From assembly GCA_910575445.1 (NCBI GenBank), contig CAJTFW010000004.1:1-64000 (forward strand): a DNA stretch of 64,000 bases, given 5' to 3'. Shown here piece by piece: positions 17,027-26,641 of this stretch. The notes under the pieces were generated by a model, which searched no databases, was not told where the DNA came from, and saw only the letters and a program-made list of their open reading frames with translations. Each line of letters starts with the position of its first letter. Position 1 is the first letter of the stretch. The stretch is from Lachnospiraceae bacterium (GTDB lineage: Bacteria > Bacillota > Clostridia > Lachnospirales > Lachnospiraceae). Both the position numbers and the translations under genes were made by a program.

Positions 17027-18589
17027 TTACGCTGCCATTGAAATTCTTGCTCCAGGATTCTTTGCAATACCCCTAAAATCACGAACGGCAATACCCCAGT
17101 CCAAATAAATATCCCACTGGAAGCCTAATACTCCTGGTGTCTCCATTCTTCTAACTGTTGGCGTCTCCTGTCCATTCAAATAATCAACTTGAATATGTCT
17201 TGCACTTGCTGCACTAGCAACCATAAACCATGGCACAGCATTTTCTCCTGCCAAAGTATTAAGCACTGGTGTCTGAATGATATTGAGCGGATAATTATAT
17301 AGTGGATTGATGTCATTATTGTTACTGCCAACCACCTGCGCACTACGCATAATAACTGCAAGTTCAAATTCATAGCCAACAGGTACAATGATATGTTGTG
17401 GAATCATATAAATCGCATCTCCAAATCGGTCTTTTTGATACTGCATCTGCAAAATAATAGACTGGATAGCTTCCTGAGAAGGCTTGCAACCTGTTTTCAT
17501 CAGATTGTTATGTTTTGCATCAAAAAGATTTAAACCATCAAATATCTTTTTATTAGAATACAATACGCTGTAAACCTGCTTATCAATCGTCTTCTTTGCT
17601 GCCTGTGCATAAAGCCCTGGAACTTCTGTAAGGAATCCTATATCATCATTAATAAATGCCTGTCGTGTCATACTAAAAGAACGTCCATAGGTATCCAATT
17701 TACGATTTGGCAAAAGCCCCGTCTTGGGAACCATAGGTTTTAACTCTCCATTTTCAGGAACCAGAAGGAAATCTCCAGTACCTCCAATTACATACTCATG
17801 GTCTGCTGTTGTCTTGAAATCCTTCAGGCTGCCTTTTGTAGTCCATGCTTGGAAGGTAGTAGGCACTGCATTATACAAGTGCACGATACTCTTGCGAATC
17901 GTATTATCAAGAATCGCTGGAAATGCTGCACTTGGATTATAGAACTGCCGTTCCATCAGTTTCGTGTATAAGTCATCATTGCTCATCCGCAAAAGTACCA
18001 TCGTATCTTGCCCTTCACGGCTCAAAGATTCTATTGCAAAATCTCTAAGACTCATGGCTCGAAGTTCATTCGCTCCCTCTGCTGGTGCAGCCACAGGAAT
18101 ACCAGCCCTCATCATAAGAGCATCTGCCACCCGCTCTCTAAAGGTGTCTCCTTCATCCCTTGTAATCTGCACGCTTATTGGAGCACTTGCTTCTCTCATA
18201 CTATCCAAGATGGCACTGCGCACCTGCTCCAAGCTAGAGCCATTGCGAATATATTCTTCTGCTTCTAGTTCAAAGTCACGACAAAGTGCCATAATCTCTG
18301 TTACCCGGTTACGCTCGGTTTCTGTAGCGCTTCTCTGTCCTTCTGCTGACACAACCTCCTGATTGTTTATAGGAGGTGCTGTTTGTGCTCCTGTACCGCC
18401 TGCAAGCCCTCTCTCCTCTGTCTGCTCCTGTGCTGCAATCTCTGCTGTAAGACGGTCAATCTCGCGCTGTAAACTTTCAAATTCTGACTGTTCTGCTGCT
18501 GTCAGCGCCCGATTCCCATCCGCTTTCGCTGCATTTACAATCTCCTGCTGCCGCAATATGGCCGCATCCCGTCTCTCTTTTGGTGTCAT
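17027..18589 (-). CDS. HK97-type major capsid protein with N-terminal scaffold domain
   Basis: 520 residues. Residues 1-65 form a charged coiled coil (LRQQEIVNAAKADGNRALTA; EIDRLTAEIAAQEQ) serving as the built-in delta scaffold. A long linker follows, then the HK97 fold from about residue 210 (NTIRKSIVHLYNAVP ... VRDFRGIAKNPGARISMAA). The upstream gene is the matching protease that removes the scaffold. Length fits an uncleaved precursor. Confidence 0.88.
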   Translation of the reverse strand: MTPKERRDAAILRQQEIVNAAKADGNRALTAAEQSEFESLQREIDRLTAEIAAQEQTEERGLAGGTGAQTAPPINNQEVVSAEGQRSATETERNRVTEIMALCRDFELEAEEYIRNGSSLEQVRSAILDSMREASAPISVQITRDEGDTFRERVADALMMRAGIPVAAPAEGANELRAMSLRDFAIESLSREGQDTMVLLRMSNDDLYTKLMERQFYNPSAAFPAILDNTIRKSIVHLYNAVPTTFQAWTTKGSLKDFKTTADHEYVIGGTGDFLLVPENGELKPMVPKTGLLPNRKLDTYGRSFSMTRQAFINDDIGFLTEVPGLYAQAAKKTIDKQVYSVLYSNKKIFDGLNLFDAKHNNLMKTGCKPSQEAIQSIILQMQYQKDRFGDAIYMIPQHIIVPVGYEFELAVIMRSAQVVGSNNNDINPLYNYPLNIIQTPVLNTLAGENAVPWFMVASAASARHIQVDYLNGQETPTVRRMETPGVLGFQWDIYLDWGIAVRDFRGIAKNPGARISMAA

Positions 18590-18605
18590 GTTCTTTCCTC
18601 CTTAA

Positions 18606-19157
18606 TTACAATAATTTATTTTGATTTATCTGAAGCTGCCTCTCGAAGCAAGAAAGCGGCACTTCTTGTTTTTCCATTTCCCTTCCAACACCTACCGTTA
18701 TGTCTGCTGGAATACTTACAACACTGATTTCATATGGCATCCATTTCCTTGCAATATCACAAGGACCTTTAAATCGACCATCCGTAGATACTTTATTGGC
18801 CATTACTTCTTCCCATACTTCTGTCTGATATCCAACAGAAACTCCTTTGAGAGTTCCATTTTTTACTTTCTGGTAGATAACCTCTGAGTCTTCATCTAAG
18901 TCAAATTCAACCTCAGCGTTCCCTTTCTGATTTTCAATCCATGCACGATTGATTTTACCAACCACTTTATCATGCTTATGATTAAACAAAAGTACCCCCA
19001 TTTCATTAAGCCTTGTGAGGTCTACTGCGCCTTCTCCATGGTCTAGTATCTCTGTTCCCCAAAATCTCTCATATGGTTCCTCTGAAGAAAAAGAAAGAAC
19101 GAACTTTCGCTCGTTCCCTTCTCCTTCCATAGCTCTTATGGAAGATATATTAAACAT
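18606..19157 (-). CDS. HK97-family prohead protease
   Basis: 183 residues. Family marks are FSSEEPYERFWGTEILDHG, VLLFNHKHDKVVGKI (His of the catalytic set) and LKGVSVGYQTEVWE (catalytic Ser region). It cleaves the capsid scaffold during maturation. I prefer ATG 19157, which overlaps the portal stop by 8 bp; a longer frame to 19238 would overlap the portal by 89 bp and lacks a ribosome site. Confidence 0.82.
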   Translation of the reverse strand: MFNISSIRAMEGEGNERKFVLSFSSEEPYERFWGTEILDHGEGAVDLTRLNEMGVLLFNHKHDKVVGKINRAWIENQKGNAEVEFDLDEDSEVIYQKVKNGTLKGVSVGYQTEVWEEVMANKVSTDGRFKGPCDIARKWMPYEISVVSIPADITVGVGREMEKQEVPLSCFERQLQINQNKLL

Positions 19158-20676
19158 CCTCGTGGCTGTTCGTTCCTGTTTCCCGGCCTTGGACATTTGC
19201 CGGAGTAAGTTCTTCTTCGGTTTTATCAAAAATAACACCTCCTATCTCTAAACCTTTTTCTCTAGCATATTCCAAAACAGCAACGGTCTCATCAATCTGC
19301 TCCTTCCAATCCTTTCCATTCTCTGCTGCAATCTGTTGATAAGTCTTTTGACCAGTCTGTAATGCAATCCTTGTAGCATTAGCCTCTTTTATTGGGTCAA
19401 TCCACTTTTTAGGAGCTGCTACCCATTCATGTTTTAAATATTGCTGTTTATTCTCCCAAAAACCAGGAATAAGAAAAAGGCCAGCAAGAACACCAGAAAT
19501 AACAAAAGTCTCATATACTTCATCCAGAATTACTTCCTGCAACAACTCTATATCTTCTATATAGGTCTGTCCATCCTCAATAATTCCCTGGCGGGCACTA
19601 CTATAGTTGCTTTGACTCATGTCCCGGCTTGTTGCTTCATAACTTAATCCTTGTCCTGCTCCTATCAATCGCTGCTGAAGCTTGATATAGCTAGTAGCAT
19701 CTGTAGCCTGACCTGATGGATTGACCGTTTGGATTTCATCCCCGGCATTAAGCTCTTTAATCATCCCTGGGCTTATCCTTTTCCCGTCATAATCTCTAAT
19801 TGGCTGACTTGTTTTTGGCCCATTTACACCTCTTGCAAATCCTCCGGTTGTTGGTATTACTTTTTTAATAAAAACCGCAAGGCAAGCAGCAATTCGCTCT
19901 TTTACACTAACTGCTGTCATAAATTCATTGGCATCTCTTATTCTAGTAATGGTAGCAGCCAAATCACTCATTTCCCGTACTTGAGAAGGGCGTTCTTTTG
20001 TAAAATAAAAAATAATATCTTTTGCCGGAACATACACAGAATCTGTCTGCCCAAAACCATCTATGTTATATTGCTTTATCCAATACCCCATAGGCTTATT
20101 ATAGGTATTCAATTCTATACCTCCAATCACACGACATTTTGCATGATATGGAGCCACGCGGCCCATGTCTAGTTCATCCACCTCCAAAGCTTGCAACTTA
20201 AAAGGCAAAAGTCCTCCATTGGTATAGCACTTTTTGAAAAGAATTCCACCATCGACCTTCTTTCGACGTTCTGCCATTCTAAGCATCTGATGAAAACTTT
20301 GTGTCTCAGTAATATCACAATTCTTTCGTTTGCACCATTCCTTCCAGGCTTCTTGTATCTGCTTATTCAAAGTCTCATCTGTTGTCCTTGCCCGAAGTGT
20401 CCAGCCATGCCCTACCACATTCCGTCGATATGCTCCTATTATAGAATTGGCCATATCACTGTTGCGCTCCAGGTCCCGCGCTCTGGCTCTTATTGTATCT
20501 CGACTATAGCGGTCTGTCTGCTCTGCACTTTGATTATAGGCTATCCATCCAGCATTAAGGCGGTCATAACTTCCGGCATCATAATTGCGCTGCTCGTCCA
20601 AATATTGCCGCCAAGCTTCTCGTTTGGCTCCGGCTGATGGAGAAATAAAACTGATAAAATTATCTAGCCAATTCAT
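19150..20676 (-). CDS. Lambda-type portal protein
   Basis: 508 residues of the lambda gpB portal family (portal_2). The beginning AWRQYLDEQRNYDAGSYDRLNAGW and the segment RNSDMANSIIGAYRRNVVGHGW are characteristic, as is IDPIKEANATRIALQTG near the end. It forms the dodecameric DNA gate. Neighbours are gpW upstream and the protease downstream, as in lambda-like head modules. Confidence 0.9.
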   Translation of the reverse strand: MNWLDNFISFISPSAGAKREAWRQYLDEQRNYDAGSYDRLNAGWIAYNQSAEQTDRYSRDTIRARARDLERNSDMANSIIGAYRRNVVGHGWTLRARTTDETLNKQIQEAWKEWCKRKNCDITETQSFHQMLRMAERRKKVDGGILFKKCYTNGGLLPFKLQALEVDELDMGRVAPYHAKCRVIGGIELNTYNKPMGYWIKQYNIDGFGQTDSVYVPAKDIIFYFTKERPSQVREMSDLAATITRIRDANEFMTAVSVKERIAACLAVFIKKVIPTTGGFARGVNGPKTSQPIRDYDGKRISPGMIKELNAGDEIQTVNPSGQATDATSYIKLQQRLIGAGQGLSYEATSRDMSQSNYSSARQGIIEDGQTYIEDIELLQEVILDEVYETFVISGVLAGLFLIPGFWENKQQYLKHEWVAAPKKWIDPIKEANATRIALQTGQKTYQQIAAENGKDWKEQIDETVAVLEYAREKGLEIGGVIFDKTEEELTPANVQGRETGTNSHEDV

Positions 20677-20687
20677 TAATGTCCTCC

Positions 20688-20909
20688 TTATCTCCCATCA
20701 AATATTGCAACAAAACAGTCATCCAAGAATCCTGGTGTAGTACCAGCCACTTGTGCCATAAGGTCATTTTTCATATCATATAGCGTCTTCAGGTCTGCTC
20801 TATTAAGCTGTCTGGAACCTATCTTATAGCTCTGACCTCCTACACATATTGCATAGATGGCATTATTTACTTCTGTAAGCATATCTTGGGGTGTCATCTG
20901 TACTTCCAT
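20688..20909 (-). CDS. gpW-like head-tail joining protein
   Basis: 73 residues, the usual size of lambda gpW. A helix-hairpin-helix pattern (MLTEVNNAIYAIC; SRQLNRADLKTLYDMKNDLMAQV) and its place between large terminase and portal make the assignment good. Confidence 0.75.
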   Translation of the reverse strand: MEVQMTPQDMLTEVNNAIYAICVGGQSYKIGSRQLNRADLKTLYDMKNDLMAQVAGTTPGFLDDCFVAIFDGR

Positions 20910-20924
20910 CTGTTTTCCTCCTTC

Positions 20925-22763
20925 TTACAGCCAGCTTTCATTTTGCCCAATCCAATTTTCTTCAGGTGTATATTGTTCTGGTTTTTTTTCTTCATCTTCT
21001 ACTTTTCCTTGCAAATGAAGACTTCTCACACCAATCATCTCAGCTGCTGCCATAGCATAGACCTCACAATCCAGATAATGATTCGCTGCATGAGAATGTT
21101 TTAACACCCACTTTAATTTTCGATTTCCATTTTTATATTTGACATATACTTTATGTTCTGCTGTCACTTGTTTCGCATATTCTTCATCACAGCCTTTATA
21201 CACCATCCAGCTCCCAATTCCATTCTCTCGCTTCATTCTAGAAGCAATCGAATCTTTAAACTGTTCACCGTCTACTAATACCAGCTGCATCCCATATGCC
21301 TTAGAATCTTGCTTATCCACTTTGCTAATCCGGTATCTGTCTGCCATTGGATTACTTGCACCTTTACAAGGCATTGCCCACTCCGAATTATCTATGCAGA
21401 AATCATAGGTAGCATCTGGTTGATATCCCGAATCAATAAGGGTAAGATTTACAAGCATATTTCTTCCATCTTCTGTCTGAAATTCACTATTCATAATCTG
21501 CTCTATATCTGCAAAAGATAACACCTGTCCATGTGCAATATTCTGACTCGTTGTATAATCTCCAAAAGCCCGGATGCTATAATATAAACTTGTCTCTTGA
21601 ACGTCGACACCTGCGGTTATCAACTTTGCCCAATCTGGTACAATAAATTCTGGCAACTCCGTTTGCCGTTCCATAACCAAGTCTTCACTTGTCTTCAGCT
21701 TTGTATCTTCCCATGGTTCTGCCAGCCATGAATTTGTAAAGTTCTGAAGCTGCTCTGGATCATCTTTGGAATTCAAAAATTCTTCTACAATATCTGCCCA
21801 TTTTAGGAAAACACTATATAGAGAAGATATCCAAAAACCTACAGATTTTGGTTGACCAATGCCTCTTTTTTTAACGGCTTTCCATTTTCCTTCCCGGAGC
21901 ATCCGTGGTTTATCTGCATCACTAATCTCACAACCACACTCTTGGCATACATATATAGCTGTCTGTGCACGCTCATAGTTGCTCATCACATGCTCTTTAT
22001 CTTTGTCAAAAATAATCTGTTTAAAGATAAATTCTATCCAGCCTCCACAATGTGGGCATTTTACAAAATAATGTCGTACTTCGTCTGCGCTATCATGTAG
22101 ATTCCAAATATAATTCGTTTTTAGTGTTGGAGTACTACAAGCATATACCTTCTCTTGTGGCTTATAGGTCTTTGTACGTTCTAAAGCCAGATTATATGGA
22201 GATGCCTCCTTTTTAGAAGCACCCTCCATTTTATCAATCTCATCGAAAAACAAATACTTGATTTCTTTTGATGCTAACTTAGAAGGGGAACCAGCACCAC
22301 GCAAGTATAAAACCATCGTTTTAAATTTCAGCCGAAGTTCTTTAGAACTGTTTTCTTGGAACAATACCTTGACATCTTCTGCAATTCTAAATGCTGGTTT
22401 TAATTTATCATTGGATACATCTTTGGCCAAATCATCATTAGGATAGACAATCATTGCTGGCGCTGGCGATTGGCTAATAATATAGCACAACATATTGATT
22501 AACGCTTCTGTTCCTCCAATTTGTGATGCCTTGCAAAAAAAGATTTTTTGGATATTGGGCTCATTGAGAGCATCCATAATTTCTTTTAGATATGGTGTAA
22601 TATCATTCGACCATTTACCTTTCAGATTGCTAGAGCCATCCAGAACCCGGAAACGTTCTGCCCATTGACTTACTGTTAAATTCTCTGGTGGCCTTAGTGC
22701 ACTTTTAATAATTCTTATAAACAGATTTTTCGTTTTTTCCCTTGAGCGACTTCTCTGACTCAT
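20925..22763 (-). CDS. Large terminase subunit (lambda gpA family)
   Basis: 612 residues. N-terminal ATPase: Walker A-like ASQIGGTEALINML near residue 83 and Walker B FFDEIDKM near residue 170. A treble-clef-like Cys cluster (CPHCGGW, CQECGCE) lies near residues 235-275. The C-terminal nuclease contains LITAGVDVQETSLYY and SHAANHYLDCEVYAMAAAEM. The protein powers DNA packaging and cuts at cos. It overlaps the small subunit gene by 4 bp. Confidence 0.93.
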   Translation of the reverse strand: MSQRSRSREKTKNLFIRIIKSALRPPENLTVSQWAERFRVLDGSSNLKGKWSNDITPYLKEIMDALNEPNIQKIFFCKASQIGGTEALINMLCYIISQSPAPAMIVYPNDDLAKDVSNDKLKPAFRIAEDVKVLFQENSSKELRLKFKTMVLYLRGAGSPSKLASKEIKYLFFDEIDKMEGASKKEASPYNLALERTKTYKPQEKVYACSTPTLKTNYIWNLHDSADEVRHYFVKCPHCGGWIEFIFKQIIFDKDKEHVMSNYERAQTAIYVCQECGCEISDADKPRMLREGKWKAVKKRGIGQPKSVGFWISSLYSVFLKWADIVEEFLNSKDDPEQLQNFTNSWLAEPWEDTKLKTSEDLVMERQTELPEFIVPDWAKLITAGVDVQETSLYYSIRAFGDYTTSQNIAHGQVLSFADIEQIMNSEFQTEDGRNMLVNLTLIDSGYQPDATYDFCIDNSEWAMPCKGASNPMADRYRISKVDKQDSKAYGMQLVLVDGEQFKDSIASRMKRENGIGSWMVYKGCDEEYAKQVTAEHKVYVKYKNGNRKLKWVLKHSHAANHYLDCEVYAMAAAEMIGVRSLHLQGKVEDEEKKPEQYTPEENWIGQNESWL

Positions 22764-23272
22764 AGTTCTTCATCCTCATCTTCAATATCCAAGGATTCTA
22801 TTTTCAGTCCATCAATTTCATCTGGGTCATATTCTGATAATTCTTCCAATGCCTCATAAATACTTTTATTTAATGACTGTATGATTTTGTTAATATCTTT
22901 TTCTCCTGCAATCTGCATCGCCATCTTAGGCGGAAGTGCTAAAAGCCGATTTTTAAAATGTATCAACATATCAGACAAAAAAACTTCCACGTCTGCTGCT
23001 TCATGCAATTCCCTTCTCAGTCTTCGAAGTTTTAGAAGGGATATATTTTTCTTCACTTCTTCATGGTCTGCCCGGATTCGTTCAAAGGAAATAGATGCAC
23101 TCCTTCCCATTTCCGCATTGATTTTAAAATTGATATATTCTTGAACACATGTTTCCAGAATATATCCTCTCCCTCCCTTTGTAGTCTGAAACATTCCTTC
23201 CTGCTTAAGATTGCGAATTTGCCTTGTTGAAATCCCAAGACATTGTGCTAACTCTTTTTGATTTACAATCAA
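22760..23272 (-). CDS. Small terminase subunit (Nu1-like)
   Basis: 170 residues with an N-terminal winged helix-turn-helix (VNQKELAQCLGISTRQIRNLKQEG), a helical linker and an acidic C-terminus (YDPDEIDGLKIESLDIEDEDEEL) that would contact the large subunit. It recognises the packaging site, normally close upstream. Confidence 0.87.
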   Translation of the reverse strand: MIVNQKELAQCLGISTRQIRNLKQEGMFQTTKGGRGYILETCVQEYINFKINAEMGRSASISFERIRADHEEVKKNISLLKLRRLRRELHEAADVEVFLSDMLIHFKNRLLALPPKMAMQIAGEKDINKIIQSLNKSIYEALEELSEYDPDEIDGLKIESLDIEDEDEEL

Positions 23273-23621
23273 CCTCTATCACTCCTTCAAAGCGGAAGGA
23301 AATCACCAAAAAAATTGATTTTTAAAGAGTAAAAAACTGCACCTTCCACGCCCCGTAGTCAAATTTTTTTTCCGGGAAGTACCTTTTAAAAAAGCGCAGA
23401 AATGCGTTGTTTTTATATTACAACTACCTTCTGCGCTTCTTTATTTTGTTTATTTTATCTTTCTACACTACTAATAAATAATAGCCCTTATCTTATTACA
23501 TAAGGGCTAAAAGAAAGAAGGATTATGGTCTGCATCTGTTTTTCCAGATTCCCATGATACTATCATAACACATCTTAAAGTCCAATGGAGTCCAGACTTT
23601 AAAAAGTTTTCTAATCCTAAT
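23273..23621. other. Non-coding gap before terminase, with two hairpins and a possible cos region
   Basis: No convincing gene lies here. Two hairpins are visible: AAGCGCAGAA (23392-23401) with TTCTGCGCTT (23429-23438), and AGCCCTTAT (23483-23491) with ATAAGGGCT (23500-23508). Near the small terminase start, 23341-23380 combines a GC cluster (CCTTCCACGCCCCG) with a run of T. Lambda-type terminases cut at cos just upstream of the small-subunit gene, so the cohesive-end site is expected in this gap; its exact place is not proven. Confidence 0.45.
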
Positions 23622-24128
23622 TCAATATGTATCTTTATACTTGTCCAAAATCATTCGCACTTTTTTATAGGATAAGAGCTTTTTCAAAGCTTTATTTTGA
23701 TAGTTAAAGCAAGAACTTCTACTCAAATACATCTTATGGGCTATTGTATCCCAACTTTCTATATCTATAAATCTAAGTTCCAGAATCATCCTTTCTTTGC
23801 TGTCTTCCTCTAAAAAGTCCATAATATCCATAACTTTTAAAAGGGCGTTCTCTACTCTAGTTTTTTGTTCCCCTATTCTGGTCTCAATTTCGCTCATACG
23901 ATAAACAAAAGAAGCTGCACCTAAACCAACTTGATTTGTGCCTCCATAATTGACTGGCGAATAGCCCAGGCCACCAATAGGAGTATTCATTTCTTCTCTA
24001 ATGTTTTTAAGCCGCTTTTCCAGCTGGAGTCGTTTCGCTTTAGAAATATAATACTGATTAAGATATTGCTTAAGCAGTTTTTTGTCCTTTTCCTCCTGTT
24101 TTTGTCTCTTATCCACGCGACTTACCAC
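23622..24128 (-). CDS. Late-gene transcription regulator (sigma-like, ArpU/RinA type)
   Basis: 168 residues. A long N-terminal coiled coil (KQEEKDKKLLKQYLNQYY, KRLQLEKRLKNIREEM) precedes a C-terminal sigma-70 region 4-like HTH (LELRFIDIESWDTIAHKMYLSRSSCFNYQNKAL). Proteins of this kind sit just before terminase genes and switch on late transcription in Gram-positive phages. The gap downstream would hold the late promoter. Confidence 0.78.
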   Translation of the reverse strand: MVSRVDKRQKQEEKDKKLLKQYLNQYYISKAKRLQLEKRLKNIREEMNTPIGGLGYSPVNYGGTNQVGLGAASFVYRMSEIETRIGEQKTRVENALLKVMDIMDFLEEDSKERMILELRFIDIESWDTIAHKMYLSRSSCFNYQNKALKKLLSYKKVRMILDKYKDTY

Positions 24129-24130
24129 CT

Positions 24131-24334
24131 TTATTTGTTTTTTTCCTTGCTGTTCATTTCAGCCGCTAAAAAATAAATTTTACCTCTAAAAATTTTAAGT
24201 CTATACAATTCACGATTTTTAACATCCCAATCATAAATTGGTATGCCTCTTTTTTGCAGAACATCCAAACTAGTATTAATGCTTGCTATCAACATTGCAA
24301 TAGGCAACTTTTCAAGCACTTGTTTTTTGTTCAT
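24131..24334 (-). CDS. Small hypothetical phage protein
   Basis: 67 residues: KKQVLEKLPIAMLIASINTSLDVLQKRGIPIYDWD. It ends 3 bp before the late regulator and so probably shares its mRNA. No family recognised. Confidence 0.6.
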   Translation of the reverse strand: MNKKQVLEKLPIAMLIASINTSLDVLQKRGIPIYDWDVKNRELYRLKIFRGKIYFLAAEMNSKEKNK

Positions 24335-24376
24335 GCTATGCCTCCTTCATTAAAATTGCTATTTTTCTGCAATGCC

Positions 24377-24532
24377 TTAGCTGTTATTGTTATACTTATC
24401 ATAAATTGGTTCCAACTTCTCCAGCATCTCTATAGTCGCACTGGCTATCACCATCTTATCTTGCATCTCTAATTTGCTTTTGTTTACTCGCTTCATCCAA
24501 TCCTTAATTTGTCTCATTTTTTGTTCTGTCAT
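24377..24532 (-). CDS. Small helical protein (51 aa)
   Basis: ATG 24532 follows TGGAGGT with 7-base spacing, a strong ribosome site. The peptide starts MTEQKMRQIKDWMKRVNK and ends PIYDKYNNNS; it is predicted as two helices. It lies in the same operon as its neighbours, 42 bp from the next gene. Function unknown. Confidence 0.65.
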   Translation of the reverse strand: MTEQKMRQIKDWMKRVNKSKLEMQDKMVIASATIEMLEKLEPIYDKYNNNS

Positions 24533-24557
24533 AACTTTTACCTCCATAAATTTCAGT

Positions 24558-24770
24558 TTAGTTTAAATCTGCATTTGTAAAACCTTGATTCCTTTCCACT
24601 TCATTAACTTGCTTCGCAGAAAGTTCCTCCACATCTGGACCCTCACCATATAATTCCGCACAAACTTTACTATCAGGAAACAGAAATATACAAGCTCCTT
24701 CTGTTATACTACATCCATATCCATGCCATTCGTCTGTATGGTAAGCTGCTGTGCACTTTCCTGCTGCCAT
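24558..24770 (-). CDS. Cys-containing small protein
   Basis: 70 residues with four Cys (MAAGKCTAAYHTDEWHGYGC, then GACIF and KVCAEL) and two His in an arrangement that could bind a metal. It resembles in style the plus-strand Cys proteins at 33748 and 34615 but is not clearly homologous. No function assigned. Confidence 0.55.
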   Translation of the reverse strand: MAAGKCTAAYHTDEWHGYGCSITEGACIFLFPDSKVCAELYGEGPDVEELSAKQVNEVERNQGFTNADLN

Positions 24771-24822
24771 TCTTTTTTCCTCTTTTTCAAGTTCTTTTTA
24801 TTTCTTAACTAACTCCTAATTT

Positions 24823-25764
24823 TTATCTATAATTCTCAAATCTTGATGTTGTTTTAAAAATCTTCCGGTTATTTACCCATCTCTGTAAACGCTTCAATTT
24901 ATGGCCATTTGGAATGTGCTCCTTGTCATAAAGCATTACATATGGATTATAACCTAAATCTCTAAGTGTATATATTCTTTCTAAATCCTGCTCAAATGTA
25001 GTATCAAAATTGCAAAGCATATACACCGTCAATTTTCTGTAATCATACCCCGTATATTCCTTAAACATTTTGAGTTTTTGGATAATCTTCTCTTTATCCT
25101 GATACCTATCCCACGCAAAATGAATATTCTTTGTTTTGATTTGCTTTATCATCTCTATTTTTTCTTCCGTCATAAGGCGAATATCAACACCTTGCGAAAA
25201 ATCCACCCAAGATTTACTGTCAATAAGTTGTCCAAGAATGTCTTTACATTCTTTACATGCTATCGGATTCGGGTCAAGCAAGACAATGTTTTTCTGCCCT
25301 CTCCAAAACTCCGATAAATCAGAGACTTTGTATGCTTTGTATCCCTCTTTTGCGCCAACATGGCAGAAATCGCACCCTCTCGGACATCCTCGGCTCATAA
25401 ATCCATAGGCAGTATCTTTTGTCAATTTGGGATACAGGCTGTAATCTGGATAAATATGCTCTATGTCCCCTGGTAATTGTATATCGTTTTCCTTTTTATA
25501 GATTTCTTTTCCATCCACAAGCTTTATACAATACCCGCTCCCGCCTTTGATAACCTCATCTGCATTTATATAATATGGGTAATCTGGTGTAAAACTAAAT
25601 ATTTTTGACATGTATACCCGGTCAAATGGTTGGCAAGGCCAACTATGTATAGACCCATTGTACCACTCTACAGTATCCCCATTCTGCTTATGCCATGCAG
25701 ATAATTTCATGAGAGGAATACTTGGAAAATGGTGGGAATCTATGTCAATTAACCCAATATTCAT
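24823..25764 (-). CDS. Radical SAM protein
   Basis: ~313 residues. The [4Fe-4S] motif CxxxCxxC is present as CPRGCDFCH near residue 128, preceded by AYGFMSRG. An N-terminal B12-binding-like strand (NIGLIDIDSHHFPSIPLMKLSAW) suggests the cobalamin/radical SAM layout in shortened form. VDFSQGVDIRLM and the C-terminal TTFEQDLERIYTLRDLGYNPYVMLYD fit the TIM-barrel. The substrate is unknown. Placement beside a methylase and a PAPS-reductase-like protein suggests nucleotide or DNA modification. ATG 25764 is preferred (AAAGGA 10 bases upstream). Confidence 0.82.
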   Translation of the reverse strand: MNIGLIDIDSHHFPSIPLMKLSAWHKQNGDTVEWYNGSIHSWPCQPFDRVYMSKIFSFTPDYPYYINADEVIKGGSGYCIKLVDGKEIYKKENDIQLPGDIEHIYPDYSLYPKLTKDTAYGFMSRGCPRGCDFCHVGAKEGYKAYKVSDLSEFWRGQKNIVLLDPNPIACKECKDILGQLIDSKSWVDFSQGVDIRLMTEEKIEMIKQIKTKNIHFAWDRYQDKEKIIQKLKMFKEYTGYDYRKLTVYMLCNFDTTFEQDLERIYTLRDLGYNPYVMLYDKEHIPNGHKLKRLQRWVNNRKIFKTTSRFENYR

Positions 25765-25836
25765 TCGAGAAATTCCTTTCAAAATAACTTACATCTTTGT
25801 TTTTCAAACTCAAGCATTTTCTAATATAAGTTCCAT

Positions 25837-26640
25837 TCACCAATTCCTAAATAGACTCAACTGTTCTTCTGGTTCAAAATTCATCCATAAGACTTCTGTT
25901 CGTTTAGAAACAGATTGTGTATATGATATAGCCTCTCGACGATACCAAGCATACAACCGAGTATTGTATAAATCACAATCATATCCTGATACCATCACAG
26001 GCCCTTTATGTGCAAAAAGTACATCTAACAGTTCCTCATGCTCTTTGTCTGACATCTCACATCCATATTGCTTTCCATGCCTGGTCTGAAGCATATAGGG
26101 TGGATCTGCATAAATCAGAACATTCGGATAATTAAGCCTTTGGATTACCTCTACTGCTGGTCGGTTTTCGATTTGCACACCCCGTAATCTCTCCGCAGCC
26201 TGCATAATCTTATCTGGTATACTACACCAGTCTTGTGCTGCATAAGCTCGCTCTCGTCCTTGGATGTCATTCTTCCAGCCTACCTTTTTTCCACTTGTCC
26301 GAAATCCATGACCCATATTTAAGCGAATGTAAAAATTCACTGCTTTTTCCAAGCTGTTTTTTGGTACAGAAGCAAAAGCATCCTCATACACCTGCCGGGC
26401 ATAAGGTGTATAATAAATCTCATGTGCTAGGCGCTCAGGGTCCTTTTTTATCCACTCAAACAGATTTACCACATTGTTATCTAAGTCATTCACTGTTTCA
26501 ATATGTGACCTGGGCTTGTTAAATAACACTGCACCACTGCCAAAGTAAGGTTCCAAATAACTGTGATGCTCTGGAAACAGACTTATAATCCATTCAGAAA
26601 GTCCCCATTTACTTCCAGGATATTTGAATATCTGTCTCAT
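25837..26640 (-). CDS. Adenine-specific DNA methyltransferase (Dam/D12 type)
   Basis: 267 residues. Motif I is EPYFGSGAVLF near residue 29 and motif IV is YADPPYM near residue 165, the order of class alpha N6-adenine methylases. The N-terminal FKYPGSKW is the D12 signature. It would protect or mark phage DNA; no matching restriction nuclease is seen. ATG 26640 lies one base after the stop of the upstream gene, with AAGGAGG 10 bases ahead. Confidence 0.88.
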   Translation of the reverse strand: MRQIFKYPGSKWGLSEWIISLFPEHHSYLEPYFGSGAVLFNKPRSHIETVNDLDNNVVNLFEWIKKDPERLAHEIYYTPYARQVYEDAFASVPKNSLEKAVNFYIRLNMGHGFRTSGKKVGWKNDIQGRERAYAAQDWCSIPDKIMQAAERLRGVQIENRPAVEVIQRLNYPNVLIYADPPYMLQTRHGKQYGCEMSDKEHEELLDVLFAHKGPVMVSGYDCDLYNTRLYAWYRREAISYTQSVSKRTEVLWMNFEPEEQLSLFRNW

Positions 26641-26641
26641 A

